Notes: generated from the letters alone by a model not told the origin. 64,000 nucleotides of DNA from Mytilus galloprovincialis (GCF_965363235.1 NC_134848.1:65786681-65850680); one strand, 5' to 3'. Positions 35,040-48,807 are shown, counted from the stretch's first letter. Program-made: numbers and translations.

Positions 35040-35515
35040 TATTTTGGATTCGAGCGTCACTGATGAGTCTTTTGTAGACGAAACGCGCGTCTGTCGTATA
35101 TACAAAATTTAGTCCTGGTATGTATAATGAGTTTATTTACGACCACTTGGTCGATGCCACTGTTGATGGAGATTTATTTCCCCGCGGGTATTACCAGCCA
35201 AGTAGTCAGCACTTTTGTGCTGACATGAATTATCATTGATATGGTTATATATTTATAAAATTACTGTTTTCAAAATTTTGCATTTTTGTAATACTAAGGA
35301 TTTTCTACATCAGGCATAGATTACCTTAGCTGTATTTGGCAAAACTCTTAGGAATTTTGGTCCTCAATGCTCTTCAACTTCGTACTTTATTTGGCCTTTT
35401 TAACTATTTTGGATTCGAGCGTCACTGATGAGTCTTTTTTAGACGAACCACGCTTCTGGCGTATATACAAAATTTAGTCCTGCTATCTATGGTTAGTTTA
35501 TTTATGTTTGAACCT
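35040..35515 (-). repeat. Two R3 repeat copies, head to tail
   Basis: The motif 'gcgtcactgatgagtctttt' followed by 'tatacaaaatttagtcctg' occurs at about 35050-35125 and again at 35410-35495, with 290 bp between. The second copy is preceded by the longer R3 body (tttggtcctcaatgctcttc, acttcgtactttatttggcc). Confidence 0.65.
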
Positions 35516-36115
35516 TACAAACATGAACCGAATCATATTTGTATAATGGTTAGAAAACTCATTCAAGTTATGAATTTTGAAGTTTTAAAAAGAATATTAG
35601 TTTTATCGATCAATTTTATTTCAATTGCATAATTTTCTTTCGTCTTTTAAAATCAAATAAATGTGCACATCATGTAAGAATAAACACACTTGATGGCATA
35701 TATATTCTATTATAATATATTAAACGGTATTATACACTGTATTAAAATATGGTCACATTCAACGATTTTTATCAATAAGCTTTTACAATGTCAGAAAAAA
35801 AAATATTTGGTTCTTAGTGATAGATATCAACATAATGTAAACAAGTGACGTCTTCTTTTTGTAAGTTATAATACTATAGTGGTCATATGATGGTGATAAC
35901 CTAATTATTGCCATATTCTACTGATACAATGTTTGATGGAAGAGAAACTTATACTTAAGGTAATGAAATTTTAGTTTTACAGCGTGTAAACAATTTGCAC
36001 AGTGTGCTATAAACATCATTAACTGATGAATTTTATTCTTCAATTTTTTGTTTCCTTGGAAGGTCATGCCTTTGCACCATAACTGCAACCTTACAGACTA
36101 GATGACTATTTAAGG

Positions 36116-36227
36116 AATGACTGTAATATTTTTTCTGTCTATGAAGAAACGCGTAGCGGGTTATTTAACAGTGTGTACCACATTTGTTATGTTATTTCGA
36201 ATAGACAGAAAAAATATTACAATCATT
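36116..36227. repeat. Inverted repeat with 27-bp arms
   Basis: Arms 36116-36142 and 36201-36227 match at 26 of 27 positions (core AATATTTTTTCTGTCTAT); spacer 58 bp. MITE-like. Confidence 0.7.
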
Positions 36228-36404
36228 TCTTATTATTTAATTCTAAATTCCATTTCAAACCGTAAAAAAAAACATGAAAAAACGTTGATGACGTCACGGT
36301 CACATGACTTAATTATGTCTATGGGGTGATAACAAAATAACGTCAGCCAATCAGAAGACGCGTTACATCCAAAATTAAATTATTCAATGATATATACAAA
36401 CAAT

Positions 36405-36620
36405 GAAATGAGGTATGATTGCCAGTGAGACAATTAACTACCAAAATGTTAAACAAAGTAGATATGTATACTCAATTATAGACAGTCGCCTTCAACGATG
36501 AAAAAAAAAACAAGCCGTATAGTCGGCTATAAAAGGTACGAAAAATATGAAACAATTTAATTAAGAAAACTAACTAATTTAAAACAAAACTGTTAAACGA
36601 AAAACAATAAAAATAGACTT
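36405..36620 (+). repeat. Interspersed repeat R1
   Basis: Diverged copy: 'gaggtatgattgccagtgag', then 'gtcgccttcaacgatg' and 'gtatagtcggctataaaagg'. Confidence 0.6.
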
Positions 36621-38477
36621 CAACCAACGACAATCACTTACATCCAGGCTTCTTACTTTTGACAGACAAATATAGAATGACAGTTGTGTATGTCGTGTAC
36701 TTAAAATAAGTTTTATCCTACTAATTATGACTTATGGCTTGTCATTTACGTTTGAAAAAACCAAAAGATTACTTTTTTAGCTGATATTAATTCATTAAAA
36801 ATGCTTTTTTAGTTGCAGATAGCTATCTTTGTCTGTAATTTAATTTACGTTCATTAAAACATGTCACTAACGGAAAGTAATTACTGAACGTTGAAAATGA
36901 TAGTGCGGATGGGGCATCCGTGTACTAGAGACACATTCGTGTACTAATGACACATTCGTGTTCTTTCAATTTTTACAAAATACTAATTACGTGAAAAAAC
37001 TGAATACACAGTACTAAAGTAAAAATTCAACGATGTTATAAAGTTCATTATATTTTTTTTTAACCGTACCGTTACACAGCGATAGTTTTGATCAATATAA
37101 CTTTAGAAATTTAGTCGAAGGTATTCTTATTCTTTTTGATCTACTAATAATAAAATGTAAACACATAAAGTCGTTGTTGTTCAATGAGAAATTATCTATT
37201 AATGGTGAAAAACTTTACCTTTGTACATTGACATGACTTGATGGATGAAAAGAAAGATCACTTTAAAGTATTATACTTATAAATGATATATTATATGGCT
37301 CATTTGCACGGTGTCTTTTCGACATTGAAAAGAGATGTTGCACCGTGTCTCGTCGAATTAAAAATTGGTAACCAGCATCATCGAAATCATTCATAAAAAA
37401 CTGAGTTCTCGTTTAAGAGATAATCTATCAGAACCTTAACGACAGACTTTAAAGTACAAGACACCCTTTCCACTTCCAATAACACTCATAAAAGGTCAAT
37501 ACATTTGTATAGCTCTGAAGGCGTATTATCAAAACTAGATTTGAAAAATAATGTTTTGCAAATCTGCTTACACATCAGATGTTGTCATTGTTTATTTATA
37601 ATAGACAAACACAAATCAATCGATTTCCATACTGATTTGAATTCAAATCTGAAATGTACAAAACATTTTGAAGCAAAATTAAGAAATTACTTTCAACCTT
37701 GATGTTGTTGGTTTGTATGGAATTAATATCGATATAAAGTTTCTCGTATAAGACGTCTGTCTGTTAAATTTGTTTCTTTGGACAGTCTACACCTGTTGTT
37801 CTACAGATTGTGTTCTATTTACAAGTTCGCATTAAAAAACATCAGATAAATTATGAATCGCACGATACCAGGTGCGTAGACAGGGTATATGTTTCTGGCA
37901 ATGCGTATTTCATTCATTTCAAGTGTTTTTCTATGTCTGATAATTTTTTGTACGAATCGTGCTGAATATGAGAACAAAACGCAAGTCGACCATAAGAAGT
38001 GCAAAATTCGTACCAATTAGACTACTGACTTTGTTTAGAAAAATAAACAGCCGTTAATCGTTAGGTTTTTTTTAGAATTAAAGTTAACTTGTTGAATGAC
38101 GAGTTATTCTCTAATTGTCGGTATTGTCACCATTCAGAATTTTTTAAAATATGATTTATTGAACTTAACATTGTTTTGACAATTATTCTTCAGGCTTACT
38201 CCAAACTATGAAACGCAAATCGAGGTCGTTGTGGTCAAATGTAGTTTCGAAATGTTTATCCCAACATTATATGATGGTGAATTGCTACTAATATGTTAAC
38301 ATCTAGATGCATTTTGTAAATAACACAATAAAAAACAAAGTCAAATTTACTCATGTGAATTTAAAATCATAATGTTTTGTATCAACTTATTCAGAAATAG
38401 TCTTTTAATTTAATTTGTTTACACCATATTGAAATCAAAACTTCATCTTAATTTAAATTTATATATCAGATACAGCA

Positions 38478-40187
38478 ATGGCAACTTCTTCAGACGAGTT
38501 TTGTACGCTCTGTGAACAGAACGACATAACAAGGAAAGCAGAAATATGGTGTTATGAATGTCAAGACTATATGTGTTCGGATTGTAGCAGACCTCATGGT
38601 GTTTCCAGATTATCTAAACGGCATAATACCGTATCAATAGACGAATTCAGGCAAATCCCAGACTATATTCGTTCTATAAAACACGTCTGTATAGAACACG
38701 ACGAGCAGTTTGATTCTTTCTGTCCAACACATAACCAGAGTTGTTGCAGACAATGTGTTTTATTAGATCACAAAAATTGTATAAATATTTCACTCATAGA
38801 GGATGCATTAAAAACTGTGGATCAAACATCAAGATTATCCAAAATACAACAGAGCGTGCGTGATGTAATAGAATCTATACAACTAGTAAGGAAAGACAGA
38901 GATAAGTACAAAAAAAATGTTTTTGAGCAAGAAAAAGCAATTAAAGATAAAATCAGTACAACTCGTAGAATGCTCATTGACCGCTTAGAAAGCATTGAAA
39001 AAGTGTCGTTGAAAGAACTGTCCCAAATCGTTGATACTGAAATAAGTAACACTGATAATTCCATTAAAGCATTGATAAAAATCGAAGACGAAGTAACAAT
39101 TTTATCGAAAAACATAAATATTATGAAAGATAATGCTACTACCAAGCAGATATTTTTAGGTGTTAAGGAAATAGAAACATCCGTTGGATTTGCAAAGCTA
39201 TCTCTCTGTGCATTCCGAAAAATAGACAATAAATCAATTACGTTTGATGGTCGAAGTGCTACAAAAAGATTTGAAGACATAAAATCGCTTGGTTCATTTT
39301 CGATTTCAACAACTTCAAATAATATGGATATCATTGATAGCGAGTCGATACAAGCACAGCAATTAACAGTAACCCCGAAAACGTATGATAGCGTTTCTCT
39401 TCAATTACATAGAACTATTGAATTCAAACAAATAAATTGTTATAACCGTATATGTGGCTGTACCATCATGCCCAACAATAATATATTGATAGCTGAGTAC
39501 AACGCTCAGGATTGCTTTGATCGAATTCTGTCGATTTGTGAAAATGGGCTGATCAGGACAGTAAATCTACCTGAAAAAGGTATTTCAATATTTGATATAG
39601 AAAAAGCTTCAAAGGACGGGAACACAATAGCGATCAGCACCCGTAATAAAAAGCTTCACATATTAAATTTGGAAAATTTGAATATCAAAACAATTCATAT
39701 GAACATGAAAGATAGTAAAATAAATGGCATTTCATATCACGATGGAATACTTTACTGTTGTTCACAACCGCAAGGAATCATAAGCTTAAATATTGAAGAT
39801 GATTCAAGCAATATTCATTATATTCTTCCTTATCGTTGTGTAACATACTCGTACATCGCTTTTTATCAAGACTATCTTTATTATACAAAAACTGAGACAA
39901 GCATTGAATGCTGTGATGTTGAAGGAAATGTCATGTGGTCATTCGAAGACACAAAAATATTAAAGCAACCACGTGGTATAGTCATAGATAAAGATGGAAA
40001 TATATTCGTTGTCGGTGGGAATTCTGAAAATATCATAGTTATATCATCTGATGGTCTAAACTGCAGAGAAGTTCAGAACAGGGATTCTGGATTAAGTAGC
40101 CCTCGAGCTATATCGTACGACAAAGAAAACAATAGATTGCTTGTTTGCAACGATCAAGGAAAAGCTTTCATATACGATATTGTTTAA
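38478..40187 (+). CDS. TRIM-like gene 2: RING-less B-box/coiled-coil/NHL protein
   Basis: Intact 569-codon single-exon frame starting MATSSDEFCTLC, close behind acceptors at 38468-38469 or 38474-38475, so a 5' UTR exon is likely. Zinc ligands: Cys9/Cys12, Cys25/Cys28, Cys33/Cys36, His40/His49 (B-box 1 type); Cys71/His74, Cys82/His85, Cys90/Cys93, His98 (B-box 2). Coiled coil about 115-230. NHL-type propeller about 310-569, with blades such as LKQPRGIVIDKDGNIFVV. No RING domain and no membrane segment, so a cytosolic adaptor is expected. The B-box region is very similar to gene 1, 9.5 kb upstream on the same strand: an older tandem duplication than units A/B. AATAAA at 40187-40192 overlaps the TAA stop. 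Confidence 0.92.
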   Translation: MATSSDEFCTLCEQNDITRKAEIWCYECQDYMCSDCSRPHGVSRLSKRHNTVSIDEFRQIPDYIRSIKHVCIEHDEQFDSFCPTHNQSCCRQCVLLDHKNCINISLIEDALKTVDQTSRLSKIQQSVRDVIESIQLVRKDRDKYKKNVFEQEKAIKDKISTTRRMLIDRLESIEKVSLKELSQIVDTEISNTDNSIKALIKIEDEVTILSKNINIMKDNATTKQIFLGVKEIETSVGFAKLSLCAFRKIDNKSITFDGRSATKRFEDIKSLGSFSISTTSNNMDIIDSESIQAQQLTVTPKTYDSVSLQLHRTIEFKQINCYNRICGCTIMPNNNILIAEYNAQDCFDRILSICENGLIRTVNLPEKGISIFDIEKASKDGNTIAISTRNKKLHILNLENLNIKTIHMNMKDSKINGISYHDGILYCCSQPQGIISLNIEDDSSNIHYILPYRCVTYSYIAFYQDYLYYTKTETSIECCDVEGNVMWSFEDTKILKQPRGIVIDKDGNIFVVGGNSENIIVISSDGLNCREVQNRDSGLSSPRAISYDKENNRLLVCNDQGKAFIYDIV

Positions 40188-40192
40188 ATAAA
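40187..40192 (+). promoter_or_regulatory. Poly(A) signal overlapping stop of TRIM-like gene 2
   Basis: TAAATAAA at the end of the reading frame, the same arrangement as in gene 1 although the stop codon differs. Confidence 0.55.
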
Positions 40193-40254
40193 AATGAACT
40201 GCAACACAAATATAGCTTTACTTTATTATTTTACCTTTCTATTGATTATATAAC

Positions 40255-40600
40255 AATAAACAGATAATATACCAGATGACATAGAAGTTCATAACTATAG
40301 GTCATTGTACGGCCTTAACAATGAAAAAACACATCTAAACACTAGGTCGGCTATAACAAGCCCTGAAATAACGAATTAATGTAAAACAATTTAAACGAGA
40401 CAATGAAAGACATGCTTAAGTATAATACAATGAACAAAAAACAAATATGATACAGCAACATACCACAAACACATTGTGCATTGAATTACAGGCTCCTGAT
40501 TAATGACTGCTACATAATATGTCCATATACCCCTTTCTAAAACCTGGGACGAGTGATGAACAGTGACGAAACATACAACACAAGAATGAACAATAAAATC
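40255..40600 (+). repeat. Interspersed repeat R1 just after TRIM-like gene 2
   Basis: Degenerate copy (tcattgtacggccttaacaa; caatttaaacgagacaatga; attacaggctcctgatta) starting about 70 bp downstream of the stop codon. Confidence 0.55.
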
Positions 40601-43289
40601 AGTTGAAAAGGGATTTTTGAGGATTTTCACCACTTTATAACACTGCCAAAAATTCTACATACACATTTAACTGAAGTACTTTCATAATACTAATCAGAAA
40701 GGCATTTGAATATGTATCATGACCGTTTACTTTTTTTGCTATTTTTAAAAACCTAAGACCACAAGTGATTTAAGGTCTTTTATCATGCAGTAAATACAAA
40801 AATAAAAAAATCTCAAAAATTCATTTTCACCTGTATGTAAAATATTTTTCTACAACTGATTGATCCCTCAGTTTGGGAAATTGTGTTCTGTTGATACTGC
40901 ATTTTTTGTCCAATCACACTGTTCAGATACATTGACTTTAATAGGGTACACACAAGAGAAACCTAAACTCCAGAATTTAAATACTACCGTGCTACCTATA
41001 CTCGCCGTCTTGAAATAATCACATATCCCAAATATATTCTGATTGGTTGCTTTATGATGCAGATGAGATACAGCGACAGCTCTAAGCTGAATTAAAACAA
41101 AGATTTACAGACTTTTCTCATTTTTAAAACATAAAAAGACAAAATAAAATAAGAGCCTTCGGCAACATTTAAGGTCACAACAGAGTACGTTTTGAAGATT
41201 GATTTATTGTTGGTTGATTGACGTCCAGTAGAAAATGTTGCATACAAGTTCTAGACGAGAGAAAAATAGATACTAACTATAAAATGTAGGTTCTATGATA
41301 ATTTGCGTCCCGAATATAGACAAGAACGTAGATATTTGGACTGTCTTTCAAAAATTATGATATATAGGATACGGTAGAAATTTAGCCTTCAAACAGGCCG
41401 AAATAATACACCTAAGATAATGTTTTAACGTGCAGGGAGCTTGGCATCATTTTATAAGAGGTATCGCATTTAACTACCTTATTCTGAAGGCGTGGCGGCG
41501 TCCTAAACAATCCCGAACAGCAATACGGACGCACCACTATGGCGAAGGTTTTACTGCCATTCACAAGAAGACCAAACTGACCAAATCGAAGGCTACATAA
41601 AATCAAGACTCTTCTGTGTTGACAATAATGTCTTTGGTGTGGTCTTGATTTTAAATCAACAAAGTACAAAACAATGTTTAGAATTACTGAAGTGTTCTAC
41701 CCCTGGAAGAGGTAACGTTATATTCTCCGTATTTACCAAAAGCCTTTCGAATTTGGTCCCCGATTCTTTTTAAATTCAATTTCTTTTACCTTTTTAACTT
41801 AAATCGGACAACACTGATGACTCTGTTGTAGATCATTACGTGACACTGGTCGTATTACTCCTTTTATACAGAGGAGACACTTTTTAAACAAAATATCTAA
41901 TGTCTATCATCTAATTCAAGGCATTAAGAAACTCCAAACTGCAGATATCGAACTTGACTTTCATATGATGAAGACATAGTATTTTGAGCAGTTGCATTAC
42001 AGTCTGGCTTCTCAGTTACTTCCTAATGTCCGTTGACAATTTATGTTCAGAATTGTCATTTTGTAAAGTTTTTTATTCTGTAGGATCTCTTGACATCAGA
42101 CTCGGACTTCTTTTGAATCGAGTTTCACAGTGCATATCTTAATCCATCTTTTATACATAAAACAATGCGTGTACCAAGTTAGGAGTATAACAGTTGTTAT
42201 CCATTTGTTTGATGTGTTTGAACTTTTGGTTTTGCCATTGGATAAGGGACTTTTCGTTTTAAATTGTCCTCAGAAATGAGTATCTTTATGATTTTACTTT
42301 GTAGAGTGTATATTGCTCTGTGTTTGTTTATTCTTCATTCGCTAGAGACATAAGTAAAGGGGGGCGATTTAACAAACCATTCGTGTGTTAGTGACAAGAC
42401 GGGTACCCGCAGCTGTTGATAGTCTTGTGGTTTTTTTTTTATAATTTTGGATCTTTTATATGTTTCTTAGTTACGAATGTTAAGGGATGTAATTCACCGA
42501 ACTAGTATACCAGCTAAATGGCACTTATGGTTGAAGCATCGTTTTTGAACAAAGAACGATAACTCTCTCTATACGACCCATCTGAAAAGTTTCGTCACTC
42601 TCGTTAAATCTGGTACGATTTTTTTTTAATGGCGGCCGAATTTAACGTTTCAACGAGAACTTGAAAAAAACGGGACAGATCGGAATATTTTCGATGTTAA
42701 ATACGACATGAATTTTTATGGTTTACAAAAACAAGAATTCAGAAATTTTATCAACTTGTGTAGTTTATTTAAATTTTATTGTACCACGGAAATTACCGAA
42801 GTTTGGACAACAACATATGACGCCATGTTTCGTCTGCCTCATTTTTCCATGATCAGTGAAGTCAAACAATTTTCCTAAATAATCACAGGTACTTCATTTA
42901 AAAGTCACAAAATCGTAATTAATGATAACATATTTAGCGTAAAAAGTTCCGTCCAGCCATGGGCACACAGAAAAAACCTCTGCAAGCAATACATTTCGGA
43001 TTTTTTTTTTATAATATCCATGCGGCATGCGAGGTAAACTCTGTTGCACTGGTTTACCATGACTACTTATGGTCTTCTGCCACATAATTCCCCATATCAC
43101 TGAACAGTGATAATGACGTTGGTTATACTGTTGAATGAGATCATGGTTATAAATGTAGTCCACAGACTAATTCAAAACATAACAAAAGTTAAAAAAAAAA
43201 AATATTCAAATAATTCACAATCTTCTAATTTTGTACTTCATTTGGCAAACTCTCAACAAATCTTTTCACTGATTATGTCACATATCAGA

Positions 43290-43345
43290 TATCTACCTTA
43301 TACAGTCCCAGGAGATGGAAACTGTTTTGTTTTCTCTCTCTAAGT
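43290..43345 (+). pseudogene. Fragment with an OTU-protease-like motif
   Basis: Short stretch reading VPGDGNCF, the usual catalytic-Cys surrounding of OTU-type proteases, which occur in host genes and in several mobile elements. It is broken and isolated, with no wider domain seen. Family cannot be assigned. Confidence 0.25.
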
Positions 43346-46027
43346 TTAATCATAAAAGGAGACTTGATTCTGAGTAGTTCATTTAAGTACAGACTCTATA
43401 TATTGTATGCTCCCATATTGTCCAAAATTGAATTTTATGGGAAGATAGAGTTAATGTGATAACCCATGATTATACCATGACTTTGATAGGTATATACAGA
43501 GCATGTTACTTGGAAGTATGTGGGCTACATCCTTAAAAATTCAAGCTGCAGCAGTCGCCTGTATATTTTATGCGTCAGTTTAAACCTGTTCAAAACATTT
43601 TCACTATACCTACTACTTCATCACTACATCAGGTTTACATTTCAACCTGAGCAATACACACTTATAGTTATATAACACCACAGTACCAAAATTGCACTCA
43701 GTAACCAAATTGCACCTATTCAACAACAAAAAGCTGCAGAAATCTTACAAGTTTTCTTTCACCATGTGAAGTTATCTAATTATCGTATTTTTAAATGAGG
43801 CAAATTAAATTTGTTACCAGCATCCGTTTCTTAAAAACAATAGTAGTTGAAGCATGGAAATGTCAAATTGATCGAAATATTTGAAGAAATAAAAAACACA
43901 TCTGTTTATATTCCAGTTTTAAGGATTTGAAATTAAACATGTAATGATGTATGGAATTTGGGTACTGACCTCATTTCAGAATTAATTACAGTTCAAACCC
44001 ATTTTTCTATGACTCTACATGGACTCAAAATTAAATTGGTGTAACTATATTGTAAACAAGGATAGTCTACAAAATAAGCACAGAATGGATTTTTTTTCTG
44101 GTTCATAAAAAAAAAAAAAAAATTGGTGAAAAAACTGACAATATAGGTGCAATTTGGGTACTCTCATGCATTGTCATGTTAGCAACTTCACAACTACAAA
44201 TTTATTTTCATGACGAAAAAAAAAGTACAAACCTAAAGGCAATAAAATGCTTCATTTGCCACGCACAGCCTGATACGACCACAGATGTTTATGTAGCCTA
44301 TAAAAAACACCATTTTTATATGTCAGTGGAAATCAAACATATTTTAATTTAGGACCCTTCAAACTTCAATATGGACTAATTTGAAAACAGGTATCAGGTG
44401 AACCCAAACATTTCAATTTTGAAAATGTGTACATTTAATTTTTTTTCTACCTTCTCTCATGTGAAAGCGGTACCTTTTTGGTCACTATTTATGTGTTGCG
44501 TCTAAATAAGAATTGTAACACTTTATAGTAATAAACAGAAACAGAAGACAACTTGGAACAGCACAAGCCATGCCAGTATATGTATGAATAAAAACTCAGA
44601 TCAGAATAGCATTGACGATATGTTAGTTATATGTCCTTGTGAATACGTATATAGTGAGGAAAGTTATCAATAATTCTGCAGATAATCAAGTGTTTTGTAT
44701 ATTTTCTGTTAAAATTTTCACACAATCAGTGAAACATTCAAAAAGGCTAAACTAAATTTTTATTACTGAAAGTTTCAAATAATTAGAAGTGTTTTATTCA
44801 CCAAAATGTAGTAACTATTATGTTTCTGTGCAATTTTGGGAATTAAATGGAAAGAAATCCTTTTTTGGCGCATGTCAATTGTGAAATTACTTACCAAATA
44901 TATTTTCTTTATCATGATACTGACGTCAACATTATCAAGGAGTACACATTGTAGGAAAAAAACACAAATTACAGATAAAGTAATTAAACCACCTTATTTT
45001 GTGTGCATCTCCTGTCAATCAGTATTTGTTGCATCTATATATACTAGATGAGTAAGAATCAATGTAAATATGGTAAATTTTTAAAGAAAAACCCAATATT
45101 TGGTAAAAAAAAAAACACCCCCAAAAATGTTTTACCATAACCCAAAAATCAATTCTAATCTTCCTTTTGTGTATTGAACTTTCTAGTACAATGTCAGAGT
45201 GATCCATTCACTTATGATAAAGTTTTTGTCTGGAAACCTAATGTTTCTTCTTGAAAACAACTACGACATGATTAAGCATTACTCGAAAGCAAATTTTTGA
45301 CATGCTTGTATTTCCCATTTCCATTCTCAATTTTATTTTGCTGTCATATAAAAACTTGAAAAGTAAGCTAACAAAAAATATATATATATAAGAGTAATGG
45401 CTTAAAACCGACTCTGAATTAGTACATAAAATTGATCTAGAACCCACAAACTGAAGATGATCAGGAATACGAATTTGTTTTGTTCGAGTCAGTTTTTTTT
45501 TTTCACCGAGGCCCTTCAGCGCTATCAATTAAAATTATTTACTCAAAATTTAGCACTAGTATTAAGGTTCATCATAACAAATTGGCAAATACGGCCGTAT
45601 TTTTACCTAAAAAACTACTGTGTACAGACTTAAGTTTTAAAGGTTTTTAGATAAATATAGGACTTTTAAAAGTTAAATTTATTTTGCATATCTGAAAGAG
45701 TAAATCGTTTTTGGTGGAGATCTGGATTCAAAATATTTTTTTTTGTCCTCTAGATCTGCCCGAAGAGATTTTTTTCATCAATTTGGGAATTGAGAATAAT
45801 TTTTTTTATAATAAAGAAAAATACCATACCCCCTCCTGTCTTTTGAAGTTCAATTATCGTTCCCTTAACATTTTCCATCTGAACTTATTTTAGATAAAAA
45901 AACTATATGTTAATGTAGCCTAGGACATTCGTACTGAACATACATGAAATATTTGCCACTAGACGTTAAGCAACCAACAACCAATCAATATATAGTACAT
46001 TGTTTTGGTATAAAGCTGGCATTTAAA

Positions 46028-46235
46028 TAAACTCATTATGATATCAGGACTTAATTTTGTATATACGCCAGACGCGCGTTTCGTCTACAAAAGACTCATC
46101 AGTGACGCTCGAATCCAAAAAAGTTAAAACGGCCAAATAAAGTACGAAGTTGAATAGCATTGAGGACCAAAATTCCTAAACGTTTTGCCAAATCCAGCTA
46201 AGGTAATATATGACTGAGGTAAAAAAAGCCTTAGT
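46028..46235 (+). repeat. Interspersed repeat R3
   Basis: Opposite orientation to the pair near 35 kb: 'gccagacgcgcgtttcgtct', 'agactcatcagtgacgctcg', 'aataaagtacgaagttgaa'. It covers the 66-codon frame found here on the minus strand. Confidence 0.65.
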
Positions 46236-46768
46236 ATTGGTAGCGCCTTCCTTATATTATACAATAGTGTTTTTGGACTGTCTAAACCGGCCTGCACTGT
46301 GAATGCGAGATATTCTCGCTTCATCGAAGGCCGAATTGGGGCCTTGGAATGTGGTATGTTCTTTGGTTTGTGTCTTTGTTACACATTATCGGTATTATAA
46401 ATTCTATTAACAAGATAATATACTCTTAGTAAAGTGAATTATATATATACCAGAATTTAACAGGTAACATAACGAATATCAACGTCGGCTCTGGAAGGGT
46501 AAGACGACTTTTCAACCAAAGGAAGCCATCGGGCGATCATTAGAAGTAAACATTAATTAATATTTAGGGATGTACAAAAGTTTAACAAGATGTCGAGTTT
46601 GTTGAAAAAATAAATAAGTGAACAATTGTTTAATTCATACTTTTTTTTTTACAAACTGCATATATTAAAAACGTTTCATGATATAAAGCATGTGTTACGT
46701 GTAACAGAGGTCAGGGTGACGCTATATTATTAGACAAAGTGATTTGTTCATTTTTTTTTTATTTTAGT

Positions 46769-46909
46769 ATGGCTCCACCTAAGAATTATGCAGAGGGTGA
46801 TACAGTGATAGTTGTCACGTTGCCTTTTTTGGGCTTCTTATGTTCTATTTTGATAGGAAACTCAAAAAATATAACAGTTACATATGTGTTGTACATTTTG
46901 TTGCTATGA
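46769..46909 (+). CDS. Possible first coding exon, unknown
   Basis: A strong acceptor (tttttttttattttag) at 46767 is followed after one base by ATG reading MAPPKNYAEGDTVIVVT, open for 46 codons. The start recalls proteins whose chromo-barrel follows a short MAP-type leader, but the match is too short to name. It lies 0.6 kb before unit B, with no repeat recognised over it. Confidence 0.2.
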   Translation: MAPPKNYAEGDTVIVVTLPFLGFLCSILIGNSKNITVTYVLYILLL

Positions 46910-48807
46910 TTACGATGGCAGCATAACAACCATTTAATTTCAGTCCTAAAACCTAAAACCAAATCTGTTTTTCATCACAGTTTTTTTTTTATAAATTGCT
47001 AATTAATTTCGATAAAACAAATATATGTTATCATAGTTCCACATTTGTTCTAAAAAATAAAGTTGATAAACAGAAGTTGCAACTATGGCAACTCTTGTTT
47101 CCATGGCAACCAATTGTTGCAGTTTTTCATTTTCTTAAAAGGAGTGGAAATTACGTTTTTCAAATTCTATTTTCGTCCAAGAACAGGGTCCTATGGATAA
47201 CCTGTTCGTTTACATTTGTTCATTGGACCTTTGTCTATAACATATAAAAAATAATCGTTTGTAGCCTCCTTTAGATTTTTCAGAAAAAAAATGTTTTTGT
47301 CTCATTTTTTTTATGCATTTTTTTTCTTACAAAAAGCTTAATAATTTTCATGTATTTATAGCACAATTCATTTGATTGTGTCTTTTTAACTTGTATTACA
47401 CCTAAATATTGAAACAAAGTATAGAAAACAGTTACTTATGTATCATTTTCCTCAAATCAAACTACCAGTTTCCATGGAAACAGAACACACCGATTTTGAG
47501 AATTACACATTAGACAATATTATTTTATTATATTATTTATGATTCAAAGTTGAATAACACTGATAACTCATGAAACACCAAAATCAACGTTATAGTTTTA
47601 TGTTTTTTAATTATATTGTTCTTCCGAATTAAATGTAATAGACTTGCAAATAAAGTAGTGTATATGAAATTAAAATTTACTACTTAAAAATAGGACAAAC
47701 TGCTCACAGAAACTTGTTATGTTAAAAAATCGTACAATTAACTCTTTGAAACAAAACAAAAAGAAACACTGCAAACACATGTATGTATTCCATGTACTAA
47801 ATTAAAACTCTTTAATTGAAGATACAAATACATGTTTTGCAGTTAATGCGTATGAGTTATCACCTTGAAGAAAAACAAAATATGAGGTCAGTCGGCTAAT
47901 ATAATTTTCAATTTTTGTTATCAACATGATGTCGCATAAACATGTAATGACAGAATCTTTTTGGATGTTTGGTCGTCTTGATTTTAACACTGATCTAAAG
48001 GGAAACGTCTTAACAAATGAGTGTAAGAATTTGTTTACATGACAATCTCCAAACAAATGACATAATATGTATCATAAGTAGTTACTGATACAAGTTCTTA
48101 GTATGGCAACCTGAAAATCAATTAAAGAGTGGAGACAAATGGACAAATACTACAATAATAAAAATATAAACAAATGTCAGAAGCAGAAAAAAGCGACGGT
48201 GTTTAAAACAGTGTAGGTTCGGCGTTCACATTTCTGAAGCTTATTGATCTAAGCAATGTAAAGCACACTGCCCGTGTATCTATAGTTGAATAACAACTGC
48301 GCAATAAGGTATGTATTTTCCAATGTGTCATCCGTATCAATTCTAGACATAGCTATAATCAAATGTTGGTTGAATTAGTGTGTCATATTATATACTTCAT
48401 AATACTCATCAACTAGATTGATTCATGTGACATGAATTTTTACAATTAAATGATTAAAATAGCCTTGTATATGTTGTAACCATGACTCCCCTGTATATCA
48501 ATATCATCATGAATGGACGATCAGAACAATTTGAAAAATTGTATCACACATACAATTTAATTGTGTTTTCAACGTAGGATATAATAAAGGTATGAAAACA
48601 TTTTCAATGTTAGTAAGGATACGCTCTCTTTTATATTATCCACATTTGACAAGCTATTGTATCAACTCAAGATTTTACTATTATTGTCTACCATTTTAAG
48701 ACGCCTGTCACGATGTTTTCTGCAAACAATTATTTAAATCTATCTCAAAAGATGCCCGGTTATGACACCTATAGCGGACAACTACAAACTAGTGCTTTTT
48801 TAAATTG

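Larger units (their letters stand above)
30708..38477. other. Spacer between the two TRIM-like genes
   Basis: Only repeats seen: R1 (31256, 36405), R2 (31884), the composite repeat (32425-33347), R3 pair (35040-35515), inverted repeat (36116). TRIM-like gene 2 promoter and 5' UTR exon probably lie near its right end. Confidence 0.5.
40193..47534. other. Spacer between TRIM-like gene 2 and unit B
   Basis: R1 (40255), the OTU-like fragment, R3 (46028) and the possible exon at 46769. Otherwise AT-rich sequence in which I see no gene. Confidence 0.5.

Noticed and set aside
38822-39334. 170-codon minus-strand frame inside TRIM-like gene 2
   Set aside because: Shadow of the coiled-coil coding sequence.
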